Assembly (NCBI GenBank): GCA_032718475.1
Contig: JAUCBJ010004335.1
Coordinates: 1 to 29,843, forward strand
DNA length: 29,843 nucleotides
Source: Nemertoderma westbladi
Taxonomy: Eukaryota > Xenacoelomorpha > Nemertodermatida > Nemertodermatidae
Direction of reading: 5' to 3'
The notes beneath the pieces were generated by a model. The model saw only the letters and a program-made list of their open reading frames with translations, had not been told where the DNA came from and did no database searches. A program made the position numbers and the translations under genes. Numbering within the stretch: position 1 is the stretch's first letter; each line of letters starts with the position of its first letter. Below, piece after piece: positions 19,930 to 29,000 of this stretch.

Positions 19930-20042
19930 CATATCATTAGCACAACTTGATTGCTTTAATTGAAAAACATATTATTAGCACAACTTGAATGCTTTAATTG
20001 AAAAACATATCATTAGCACAACTTGAATGCTTTAATTGATGT
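19930..20042. repeat. 38-bp tandem repeat, three copies, at transposase 3' end
   Basis: Copies start at 19930, 19968 and 20006 (CATATCATTAGCACAACTTG and variants). The third copy contains the transposase stop codon and its last codons (KAFKLC), so the repeat grew outward from the end of the coding region. The AT-rich stretch before it (19830-19920) holds looser repeats of GATAACTTTACACTTA. Confidence 0.88.
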
Positions 20043-22541
20043 TTCCTTTGAGCTTGTAGGCGTGACTAATACACTGTAATTATTAAGAAATATGTTGCAC
20101 AGTCTGGTACAGCACACCTTTGGCACGACTTGGGCGAAATAACTATCCGCAATTGTTTCAAAAATATTGGTTAAACTAAAACGACATAGTCTGTGCTTGT
20201 TTAAACTAATAAACATGATGTAAGCAAAGAATGTAAACTGGACAAAGGTATCGGATGGTGTAACCAATTTCCCTCGATTTAGTTCACCAAGAAAGCCGCC
20301 AAACTGCATTGCATAAAAGTATGTGTCATCGTCATCATCGTTGGGAATATAACGCTGTATATAACCAGCAACATATAGCAAAGCAGACTTTGTGTCGAAG
20401 GCCAACTCGTCAACCTCAAGGGCTGACAAGGAATCGAATACTGCAGCGTCCTCTTCGGTTAGCATGAAAGCACAGTTATCACATTTATGAGATCCGCTAG
20501 TTGATTGAAAATCTAGAAAATCTTGATCCAATGCAGTTATTAATTTGGTCTTTTGTATTGAGTAATATTGCATTGCCTGGACTGCAGATATGAAATAAGT
20601 ACCGCCTGCTGACTGTCGGATCCGTCCAAACGCCTTTTCCAGGGGATCAGTGGTAAACTGACCGGGGAGTACATATTGAAAACCATTGTTGAGACAATGG
20701 TGAATCAAATGTACAATGCCACGAAATGTATGAGAGATGGCCTTAGCAGTATCAATAGTAAAAGTATGACAGCGAAGGTTGCCATTTTTGCAATCCATTG
20801 AGTCGATTTGGTTAGCCAGCATCAGTAACTCGGAGAGTCGTGGGTCATTTGAGTCGGTAAATGGTTGGCGCAGTGGGTCGTTTAAGTGCTGGTCTTCACT
20901 GCGACTGCGAATGTTAAGTATCTTAAATGCGCGAACGAACTTCTCAATGAAAGTTGCGGTTTCTTTATCATCATCAGTAGGATCAACGTGAGTACGAAGA
21001 GCAACAACAGTTTCATCACAAAACACACGGAGCATAGCAGAAACATCCTGTCTTTCAATAGGCTTTGGGTACACTGCCTTCTGTGTCAATCGATGGGCAA
21101 TCGTTATTGATGATGCCTTTTCTCGTTCAAAGAGACTTTCAATACAGGACCATTTCGCTATACATCGATCAAATTCGATAGTTTTCGATTTTTCTGTGAT
21201 CCAGTTATTGCGAATACATTTGAACAAATGTATAAAGTCATAAATTAGAAAGGTACCATTCTGGGTAAGCCAGGGTTGATTTCTTACTGTCTGGTGCAAA
21301 GAAAAAAATTTTCTATTAACTTTCAAGTTATCGCAAATGATGCACAATATCTCCCCTCCAGATGTTATGATGTCACTGGATATTTCATAAACTATTTGTT
21401 GCTGAAAGTTTGCATTCAATTTAAGAATGGGTACCATCTTATTAAGAAATGTAGGCCCACCATATAGACACTTTATCATCAGCCCCAATATAGTACGAGC
21501 CAATTGTCCTGGGGAATTAGCAGCCTCTCCAAATAGTTCTCCACCTACATATTTCACTGCAGCTTTAACATAAATTTCATCGAGAAGAATTATACAACGA
21601 CGTTGCTCGATTGGAAGTTTGTTAAAAACGCTAAATAAAAACATAGAGTCATCAGCATGTGAGACGGAAGATGTGATTCGTTGTAAAGTTCGCACACCTG
21701 GCAGTTTAAAATCTTCTCTAAGTTTACGGTATAAGCAACGGCTGGTGGCATAATACTCGAAAGCTCGAACCAATGTTTCAGGATCCCAGCGCTTATCTCC
21801 CGCAGAAACTGGAGCCATGCACGTCAAATGTTCGTGTAGAATCTCGACTTTGTGAGAAGCTTCACAGTTAGAAAGGTACCTAATAATATTTTCAATAATT
21901 GACCACCGCGAAGCAAGAATTATACGATTAGTAACACATAATGGAACTGATATTCTGACTCCATAACTGTAGCATTCGAACTGCAGCGATGTCTTTATCT
22001 TCATCATAAATTTTGGCGACGAACCGATAAGTTCAGACGATTGCAATATAGTTGTCATATTATCCCCATTACATCCATCAGCATCATTGCACTCATAGAC
22101 GATAAGACTTTGGAAACAGTTAAGTTTATCAGAAGCTGTTGATCGAATTAATCCATAAGTCACAATATCCCCCTGCAGAAACTGGGGTAACTCGTCCGGC
22201 TGTAATGATCGCATAGATGCAACGAGTTTACGGTTGCGGGGACGGTTGTTAGCGTGGGTGGGCGTGGGCGTACAACTTGGAGCGATGTTTGGCCACACAG
22301 ACGGTGGATCTGCTGGAATCATTTTAATTGAGCGATAAGCACGGCGCTTTTCATAGTTTTCAGGCCAGTGGAGTTCACAAACAACGGTTTGTTTAGTCAC
22401 ATGCAAATTAGCACGCACTTTTGATAATACGGAAATCCATGACGATCTATAGGGCTCCTCCCCTGGAATACGGAAAACGCTGCATGGGGTGGCGTTTTTA
22501 TAGTTTGACCGACACTCTGGCACGCAGCACTTCCGAGGCAT
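20013..22541 (-). CDS. THAP-domain P-element transposase
   Basis: This is an 842-codon uninterrupted gene. I place the start at ATG 22541 (MPRKCCVPEC), because the open frame further upstream begins with TTG and this Met gives the canonical THAP start. Residues 1-90 form the THAP zinc finger, with C5, C10, C55 and H58 as zinc ligands and the conserved W35, followed by a PPSVWP box. Residues about 252-293 look like a helix-turn-helix. The RNase H-like catalytic core has D321 (IILLDEIYVK), D404 (ICDNLKVNRKFF) and the DPLE motif with E635 (TTDPLEKAFGRIR); D435 (YDFIHLFKCIRNNW) lies in the GTP-binding insertion region known in P transposase. Residues about 719-732 (ALLYVAGYIQRYIP) are the conserved C-terminal segment. 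The family excises and reinserts P-type elements. No introns are evident, unlike Drosophila P with its regulated third intron. A domesticated THAP9-like gene is unlikely given intact TIRs and TSD. Confidence 0.93.
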   Translation of the reverse strand: MPRKCCVPECRSNYKNATPCSVFRIPGEEPYRSSWISVLSKVRANLHVTKQTVVCELHWPENYEKRRAYRSIKMIPADPPSVWPNIAPSCTPTPTHANNRPRNRKLVASMRSLQPDELPQFLQGDIVTYGLIRSTASDKLNCFQSLIVYECNDADGCNGDNMTTILQSSELIGSSPKFMMKIKTSLQFECYSYGVRISVPLCVTNRIILASRWSIIENIIRYLSNCEASHKVEILHEHLTCMAPVSAGDKRWDPETLVRAFEYYATSRCLYRKLREDFKLPGVRTLQRITSSVSHADDSMFLFSVFNKLPIEQRRCIILLDEIYVKAAVKYVGGELFGEAANSPGQLARTILGLMIKCLYGGPTFLNKMVPILKLNANFQQQIVYEISSDIITSGGEILCIICDNLKVNRKFFSLHQTVRNQPWLTQNGTFLIYDFIHLFKCIRNNWITEKSKTIEFDRCIAKWSCIESLFEREKASSITIAHRLTQKAVYPKPIERQDVSAMLRVFCDETVVALRTHVDPTDDDKETATFIEKFVRAFKILNIRSRSEDQHLNDPLRQPFTDSNDPRLSELLMLANQIDSMDCKNGNLRCHTFTIDTAKAISHTFRGIVHLIHHCLNNGFQYVLPGQFTTDPLEKAFGRIRQSAGGTYFISAVQAMQYYSIQKTKLITALDQDFLDFQSTSGSHKCDNCAFMLTEEDAAVFDSLSALEVDELAFDTKSALLYVAGYIQRYIPNDDDDDTYFYAMQFGGFLGELNRGKLVTPSDTFVQFTFFAYIMFISLNKHRLCRFSLTNIFETIADSYFAQVVPKVCCTRLCNIFLNNYSVLVTPTSSKETSIKAFKLC

Positions 22542-22944
22542 ATCGATATCCAAGCACCAAGTAGGCCTAATACCTGGATACCGGTAGACTTAGGCCTATA
22601 GTTTTAATTGGTAGTTTTAATTAGTTCTAAATTTTAGCGCCGGCGCTGCACATCTTTGCGATGGCTTCCACTTCCAACGCCAGTCGTAATGCTGCGTCGA
22701 AGACTTTCGGCGCAAAGGCACAAGTAGCCTAAAACTTATCTAAAACTTCTAAAAGGGAGTACCAGTACAGTACATACAAGTACTGAAGTAAGACATGGAA
22801 CACACCTACTGACCTCTGGACCTAGGTCCTGAGGTCTGTACAGCTGTAGGTAGTGTAGGCTCCAATCTGCCAATGCTGAATTCAGGTATTGCTGTCTGGC
22901 TGTAGGCCTACTGGCTGATTGCGGAGTCTGGTTCCAAGTCCAAC
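22542..22944 (-). promoter_or_regulatory. 5' region of the P-like transposase
   Basis: About 400 bases lie between the start codon and the right TIR, so the promoter must be here or in the TIR. I see no clear TATA box. There is an imperfect 26-bp palindrome at 22811-22836 (GACCTC-T-GGACCTAGGTCC-T-GAGGTC), a GC-rich stretch around 22636-22720 and three TAGGCCTA-type motifs. Confidence 0.4.
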
Positions 22945-23005
22945 TCGGCCGCCAAGTCAGAATTGTATCTGCACGTTGGCACGGCCTGTAATATAGTAGG
23001 CTATG
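22945..23005. repeat. right TIR of P-like transposon
   Basis: This 61-base inverted partner of 19516-19575 ends GTAGGCTATG and is followed directly by the TSD TACGTACC at 23006-23013. Confidence 0.9.
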
Positions 23006-23078
23006 TACGTACCCCATTGTGTTCTTAACACTTTTCATGATTTCTGGATTTGTTGACTTGTGATGATCTCGAGAAGCG

Positions 23079-23150
23079 AGAACAACGGGTAAATCTTTTC
23101 GACCTACGCGTAGGCCTACGCGTAGGTCGAAAAGATTTACCCAGAACAAC
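23079..23150. mobile_element. 56-bp perfect palindrome with 8-bp TSD
   Basis: Bases 23087-23142 form a perfect 56-bp palindrome, flanked exactly by AGAACAAC at 23079-23086 and 23143-23150. Its arms are GGGTAAATCTTTTCGA (16 nt) and the reverse complement. The centre is two tandem copies of CCTACGCGTAGG, itself a palindrome. The exact 8-bp duplication shows it arrived by a transposase-type insertion. It may be a transposon reduced to its two ends, or an excision footprint with palindromic filler. Its ends do not resemble those of the P-like element, so the parent family is unknown. Confidence 0.75.
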
Positions 23151-24581
23151 AAAAGATTTGTTAGTTCTGTAGGTAACGGTACCGGTAGGCCTACTGCTGT
23201 ATGCATTCATGCAGGCGTGGACCTATTTAATTGGTGGAGGCCTAATTACTTGCAGATTGTCATTGAGGCTTTTATTTTAATTAGGTTATTTACTGATATG
23301 CGAGTACAGGAGTACGGTGTTTCAGTGTTTGAAACAAATCAGTAAATATACCATCCTGCCATCTCCAGATCTCTGCATCTAGGATATGTCAGTATTTCTG
23401 TATGTGTAGTCCTGTAGTCCAGTAGTCGTAAGTACTGAAGTAAACTAAAGTCATAAGTTAGTTCCGTATCTATTAAATAACCTAATCCTCACCTGACTTA
23501 GCCTAGACTAGGCCTAATACTGTAATAAATCTAAACTGCTAAATCAGTAAATGTTATAACAGTCAGACAGTACAGCAGTATACAGGTATAACCTGATAAC
23601 AGGGTGTGTATAACTGTATAAGGCGATAAATTGTTTATTCCGTTCAGCCGTTCTCTGCTTGTTTTTCCTGTTTTCAGGTTTTATACTACCCGTACAGCCG
23701 TAATCCTGTAATCTGGTAATACTGTAATATTGATTGCAGTATTGTGAAGCGTTATTACTACAGTACTAGCTTACAATTGTACCGGTACAAGGTTTATGCT
23801 CGCCATATTTTAGAGTACTGGAGTACGGTAGCGCTGTGCACTACCGCACTATTGTAGAACTGTAGAAACATCGCTGTGCAAAACTCGTTCTCCGATCGCG
23901 TTTTTCCAATTTGGAACTTATGCCAATTAATTTCTAGCCACTGCAGCACTGTCAGACTGTGCGCCAAACTGCTGATATTTTTAAATCGCGCCTTCAATCA
24001 CATGACTTCACTAACTAGGCCCCTATTTAAAATTTAATAGAAATTTGTAATCGTGTTTCACTTTTATTTTGTATTTATCAAATGTATATTATACTGCTGT
24101 GCGCTACTGTATAATGTTAAATGTTTAATACGGTACTTTTTTTGAGATAGACTGTACACTGTAGCTGTCGGCCTAGTGCAGTAGTGTAATTATTATTTTT
24201 TGCTTATGCTATTTAGAGACTACTTACTTATCTGTACTTGCTTATCTAATGTTTTACTTTATACCATACTGCCATAGCTGCATAGCGTGATCGGTCTTGT
24301 TTTTGTTTTAGTGCCGTAGTGCTTTTTACCAGTAGACCTATCTGTTCATGGTTTTAATTATAATTTTAATTTTATACGTTGCTATGGGAGTGCTGGAGTG
24401 GTTTAAGACACCACCCGAATAATATAATTCATGTAATACAGTAGTAATTTACAGGCATCAACAGTAGTGGTACCGATATTCCAGTATTCTGGTACCGATA
24501 TCAACTTGTTCTTCAGTTCTTAGAAAATGATTCGAACTGAATTTAGACGAAATATCCACAATATTATATAGAAATATCGTT

Positions 24582-24588
24582 CCGGAAG
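24582..24588 (+). promoter_or_regulatory. possible ETS/GABP site before SURF1
   Basis: CCGGAAG lies directly before the SURF1 ATG. ETS-type (GABP/NRF-2) sites are common in promoters of respiratory-chain genes, including vertebrate Surfeit genes. The match is short, so chance is quite possible. Confidence 0.25.
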
Positions 24589-25572
24589 ATGAATCTCGGC
24601 ACCATAATTGCGAAGCGCGTTCCCTGGTTTTATTTTAATAGGCCTACCGGTACTCCGGGAAATGAAAGATTCGTTGTGTTAATGAGAATAACATCGCGAA
24701 GTCAACGGTGTTTAAATTCATGGCTAACCTGTGAGCAACGATTACTAACTACCGGTACCAACAATAAGAATAAACTACTTCGGTTCATTACCTCGGAACC
24801 TAGCACCTTCCGGTACCCCAGTAGAGGTACTATAGATCCCTCTCTATTACCCAATAAGAGGATGCATCTGGTTCTACTCTTACCTTTGGTTGCTTTTATC
24901 CTCGGTGTCTGGCAGGTTTACCGGCGCCAATGGAAATTAGGCCTGATTGCCGAGTTGGAATCAAAGATGCTGCAGCCTCCGCTAGATGTGTTACCTGAGA
25001 CTGGTGAGGGGTTGAACTACCGCAGGGTGGAGCTACGAGGCCGGTTCGAACACTCAAAAGAGATGTACCTCCACCCGCGGGTGCTGTCAGCCTCCCATGG
25101 GGGGTCGGCGATGTTCTCGGACGGACACAGGAACGGCGCTCATGTAGTGACTCCGTTCCATCTGGCAGACCAACCCGGTCGCACGGTGCTGGTGGACCGC
25201 GGATGGGTCCCTCTGGACCTTATGGACCGCAGGCGGAGGACCGGGGGGCAGGTACAGGGTGTTACTACGGTAACCGGGGTTTGTAGGGACTCTGAGCGCG
25301 GCGGTTGGCCGATGCCCAGCAACGAGCCGGCGGCTAACCATTGGTTTTATCGGGATAACGTGTCGTTAGCTGAGTCTGCTGGCGCGGACGCTATACTGGT
25401 GGAGGCGGCAGACACGGTCCCTGGGGGACCGACTGGGGGGCAGACCAGGGTGACTCTCCGTAACAAACACTTTGAGTATGTGATTACGTGGTGGACTATG
25501 GCTGGCGCGATGCTAACTCTATGGGGGGTCTTTATTGTGCGTCCCAGACGGAGGGCCGGCTTCCGTCTATAA
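24589..25572 (+). CDS. SURF1: SURF1, cytochrome c oxidase assembly factor
   Basis: This 327-codon gene lies in a single uninterrupted frame. SURF1 is an inner mitochondrial membrane protein that helps assemble complex IV early, around COX1 maturation. Residues 1 to about 85 are basic and Ser/Thr-rich, as in a mitochondrial targeting sequence. A first membrane segment lies at about 92-111 (LVLLLPLVAFILGVWQVYRR). The intermembrane domain follows, with family motifs AELESKML (121-128), RGRFEHSKEMY (150-160), GAHVVTPF (183-190), LVDRGWVP (201-208), PGGPTGGQTRVTLRN (278-292) and HFEYVITWW (294-302). A second membrane segment lies at about 298-317. The length is close to human SURF1 (300 aa) plus a longer presequence. 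The second half is clearly GC-richer than the flanking DNA. The human gene has nine exons, so the lack of introns suggests intron loss or a retrocopy. The ATG follows CCGGAAG and no upstream in-frame ATG was noted. Confidence 0.95.
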   Translation: MNLGTIIAKRVPWFYFNRPTGTPGNERFVVLMRITSRSQRCLNSWLTCEQRLLTTGTNNKNKLLRFITSEPSTFRYPSRGTIDPSLLPNKRMHLVLLLPLVAFILGVWQVYRRQWKLGLIAELESKMLQPPLDVLPETGEGLNYRRVELRGRFEHSKEMYLHPRVLSASHGGSAMFSDGHRNGAHVVTPFHLADQPGRTVLVDRGWVPLDLMDRRRRTGGQVQGVTTVTGVCRDSERGGWPMPSNEPAANHWFYRDNVSLAESAGADAILVEAADTVPGGPTGGQTRVTLRNKHFEYVITWWTMAGAMLTLWGVFIVRPRRRAGFRL

Positions 25573-26059
25573 TATAAATATAATACACTTTGTCGTTTAT
25601 TTTTTACAACGCCGTCAATTAATTAATTGTGAGATTTATTGACAAATCGCCTGGCCAATTGCCAAGCCGTGCTAATTAATTAACAATATTATAATTATTG
25701 TATTTAATAATGTTAACTTAATAGACTTTCATTATTATTATTTAATTTTGAAATAAACTGCTGACGAGGCTTAAAGAGGGCAGCGGGCCTCTCTTGCTGT
25801 GGTGATTACCATTTTGCTTATTCTAGCCTAAGCATGATTTTAGTTCCTAAAGGACACCAATAACCACAAAGGAAGTATTGTGTTATGGTACCACTGACAA
25901 GTCATAACATTTGATGCAGCTGTTCCTAGCATTGTATTTGCATTGCTTAATATTTTATTTGATGCACGAATACTTGTGATATGCAAGTAGTCTTTGAGCT
26001 CCACTAATTTAATTATTTATGTGTTTGTTTTGCCAAAATCTCATATTTGACGCCTTAGT
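25573..26059. other. SURF1 3' flank
   Basis: AT-rich DNA with no gene. AATTAATTAATT blocks occur at 25617-25630 and about 25672-25682. There is no long A tract directly after the SURF1 stop that would mark a recent retrocopy. Confidence 0.5.
25752..25757 (+). terminator. candidate SURF1 poly(A) signal
   Basis: AATAAA on the plus strand lies about 180 bases after the SURF1 stop codon. A weaker ATATAAAT stretch lies right after the stop. The choice needs transcript data. Confidence 0.35.
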
Positions 26060-29000
26060 GCTTGGTGTGGGCGCACTGATGGTCCGCTGACTGGCAGCTT
26101 GGTGTGGGCGCACTGATGGTCCGCTGGCTGGCAGCTTGGTGTGGGCGCACTGATGGTCCGCTGACTGGTAGCTTGGTGTGGGCGCACTGATGGTCCGCTG
26201 ACTGGTAGGGCAGCTTGGTGTGGGCGCACTGATGGTCCGCTGGGTGGCAGCTTGGTGTGGGCGCACTAATGGTCCGCTGGGTGGTAGCTTGGTGTGGGCG
26301 CACTGATGGTCCGATGGCTGGTAGCTTGGTGTGGGCGCACTGATGGTCCGCTGGCTGGTAGCTTGGTGTGGGCGCACTGATGGTCCGCTGGGTGGCAGCT
26401 TGGTGTGGGCGCACTGATGGTCCGCTCGGTGGTAGCTTGGTGTGGGCGCACTGATGGTCCGCTCGGTGGTAGCTTGGTGTGGGCGCACTGATGGTCCGCT
26501 GGCTGGTAGCTTGGTGTGGGCGTACTGACGGTCCGCTGGCTGGTAGCTTGGTGTGGGCGCACTGATGGTCCGCTGGCTGGCAGCTTGGTTTGGGCGCACT
26601 GATGGTCCGCTGACTGGTAGGGCAGCTTGGTGTGGGCGCACTGATGGTCCGCTGGCTGGTAGCTTGGTGTGGGCGCACTGATGGTCCACTGGCTGGCAGC
26701 TTGGTGTGGGCGCACTGATGGTCCGCTGGGTGGCAGCTTGGTGTGGGCGCACTGATGGTCCGCTGACTGGTAGCTTGGTGTGGGCGCACTGATGGTCCGC
26801 TGGCTGGCAGCTTGGTGTGGGCGCACTGATGGTCCGCTGACTGGTAGGGCAGCTTGGTGTGGGCGCACTGATGGTCCGCTGGCTGGTAGCTTGGTGTGGG
26901 CGCACTGATGGTCCACTGGCTGGCAGCTTGGTGTGGGCGCACTGATGGTCCGCTGGGTGGCAGCTTGGTGTGGGCGCACTGATGGTCCGCTGACTGGTAG
27001 CTTGGTGTGGGCGCACTGATGGTCCGCTGGCTGGTAGCTTGGTGTGGGCGCACTGATGGTCCGCTGACTGGTAGCTTGGTGTGGGCGCACTGATGGTCCT
27101 CTGGCTGGCAGCTTCGTGTGGGCGCACTGATGGTCCGCTGGGTGGTAGCTTGGTGTGGGCGCACTGATGGTCCGCTGGCTGGTAGCTTGGTGTGGGCGCA
27201 CTGATGGTCCGCTGGCTGGTAGCTTGGTGTGGGCGCACTGATGGTCCGCTGGCTGGCAGCTTGGTGTGGGCGCACTGATGGTCCGCTTGCTGGCAGCTTG
27301 GTGTGGGTGCACTGATGGTCCGCTGGGTGGCAGCTTGGTGTGGGCGCACTGATGGTCCGCTGGCTGGCAGCTTGGTGTGGGCGCACTGATGGTCCGCTCG
27401 GTGGTAGCTTGGTGTGGGCGCACTGATGGTCCGCTGACTGGTAGGGCAGCTTGGTGTGGGCGCACTGATGGTCCGCTGGCTGGTAGCTTGGTGTGGGCGC
27501 ACTGATGGTCCACTGGCTGGCAGCTTGGTGTGGGCGCACTGATGGTCCGCTGGGTGGCAGCTTGGTGTGGGCGCACTGATGGTCCGCTGACTGGTAGCTT
27601 GGTGTGGGCGCACTGATGGTCCGCTGGCTGGCAGCTTGGTGTGGGCGCACTGATGGTCCGCTGACTGGTAGGGCAGCTTGGTGTGGGCGCACTGATGGTC
27701 CGCTGGCTGGTAGCTTGGTGTGGGCGCACTGATGGTCCACTGGCTGGCAGCTTGGTGTGGGCGCACTGATGGTCCGCTGGGTGGCAGCTTGGTGTGGGCG
27801 CACTGATGGTCCGCTGACTGGTAGCTTGGTGTGGGCGCACTGATGGTCCGCTGGCTGGTAGCTTGGTGTGGGCGCACTGATGGTCCGCTGACTGGTAGCT
27901 TGGTGTGGGCGCACTGATGGTCCTCTGGCTGGCAGCTTCGTGTGGGCGCACTGATGGTCCGCTGGGTGGTAGCTTGGTGTGGGCGCACTGATGGTCCGCT
28001 GGCTGGTAGCTTGGTGTGGGCGCACTGATGGTCCGCTGGCTGGTAGCTTGGTGTGGGCGCACTGATGGTCCGCTGGCTGGCAGCTTGGTGTGGGCGCACT
28101 GATGGTCCGCTTGCTGGCAGCTTGGTGTGGGTGCACTGATGGTCCGCTGGGTGGCAGCTTGGTGTGGGCGCACTGATGGTCCGCTGGCTGGCAGCTTGGT
28201 GTGGGCGCACTGATGGTCCGCTCGGTGGTAGCTTGGTGTGGGCGCACTGATGGTCCGCTGGCTGGCAGCTTGGTGTGGGCGCACTGATGGTCCGCTGGGT
28301 GGCAGCTTGGTGTGGGCGCACTGATGGTCCGCTGACTGGTAGCTTGGTGTGGGCGCACTGATGGTCCGCTGGCTGGTAGCTTGGTGTGGGCGCACTGATG
28401 GTCCGCTGGGTGGCAGCTTGGTGTGGGCGCACTGATGGTCCGCTGACTGGTAGCTTGGTGTGGGCGCACTGATGGTCCGCTGGCTGGTAGCTTGGTGTGG
28501 GCGCACTGATGGTCCGCTGACTGGTAGCTTGGTGTGGGCGCACTGATGGTCCTCTGGCTGTCAGCTTCGTGTGGGCGCACTGATGGTCCGCTGGGTGGCA
28601 GCTTGGTGTGGGCGCACTGATGGTCCGCTGGCTGGTAGCTTGGTGTGGGCGCACTGATGGTCCACTGGCTGGCAGCTTGGTGTGGGCGCACTGATGGTCC
28701 GCTGGGTGGCAGCTTGGTGTGGGCGCACTGATGGTCCGCTGACTGGTAGCTTGGTGTGGGCGCACTGATGGTCCGCTGGCTGGCAGCTTGGTGTGGGCGC
28801 ACTGATGGTCCGCTGACTGGTAGGGCAGCTTGGTGTGGGCGCACTGATGGTCCGCTGGCTGGTAGCTTGGTGTGGGCGCACTGATGGTCCACTGGCTGGC
28901 AGCTTGGTGTGGGCGCACTGATGGTCCGCTGGGTGGCAGCTTGGTGTGGGCGCACTGATGGTCCGCTGACTGGTAGCTTGGTGTGGGCGCACTGATGGTC

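Larger units (their letters stand above)
19516..23005 (-). mobile_element. intact P-superfamily DNA transposon
   Basis: The element is 3490 bp with TIRs at 19516-19575 and 22945-23005. The outer 23 bases are identical, starting CATAGCCTACTATATTACAG. The inner part matches except for one substitution and a 4/5-base block. The 8-bp TSD TACGTACC lies at 19508-19515 and 23006-23013. CA...TG ends and 8-bp duplications are typical of P elements. It carries one minus-strand transposase gene without interruption. It is inserted at the last bases of the right TIR of the Mutator-like element, so it is the younger insertion. Intact ends, TSD and gene make it potentially autonomous; expression and activity cannot be judged from sequence. 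Confidence 0.93.
23014..24588. other. non-coding spacer before SURF1
   Basis: This region starts with the 9-bp TSD of the Mutator-like element (23014-23022) and holds the 56-bp palindrome listed separately. The rest is AT-rich with many CAGTACTG and TAGGCCTA phrases and a duplicated TGGTACCGATAT at about 24470-24500. Short frames such as 23794-23997 (minus) have no recognisable domain. SURF1 promoter elements should lie near the right end. Confidence 0.55.

Noticed and set aside
22542-22553. Transposase start four codons further upstream
   Set aside because: That codon is TTG. The ATG at 22541 puts the THAP cysteines at C5 and C10, the usual positions.
22811-22836. 26-bp imperfect palindrome as a third footprint
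   Set aside because: Flanking 8-mers (CACCTACT and TGTACAGC side) do not match, so there is no target duplication.
22736-23210. Minus-strand frames of 156 and 61 codons over the right end of the P-like element and the 56-bp palindrome
   Set aside because: They run across a transposon terminus, two TSDs and a palindrome, so no single ancestral gene could have this structure. No domain is visible.
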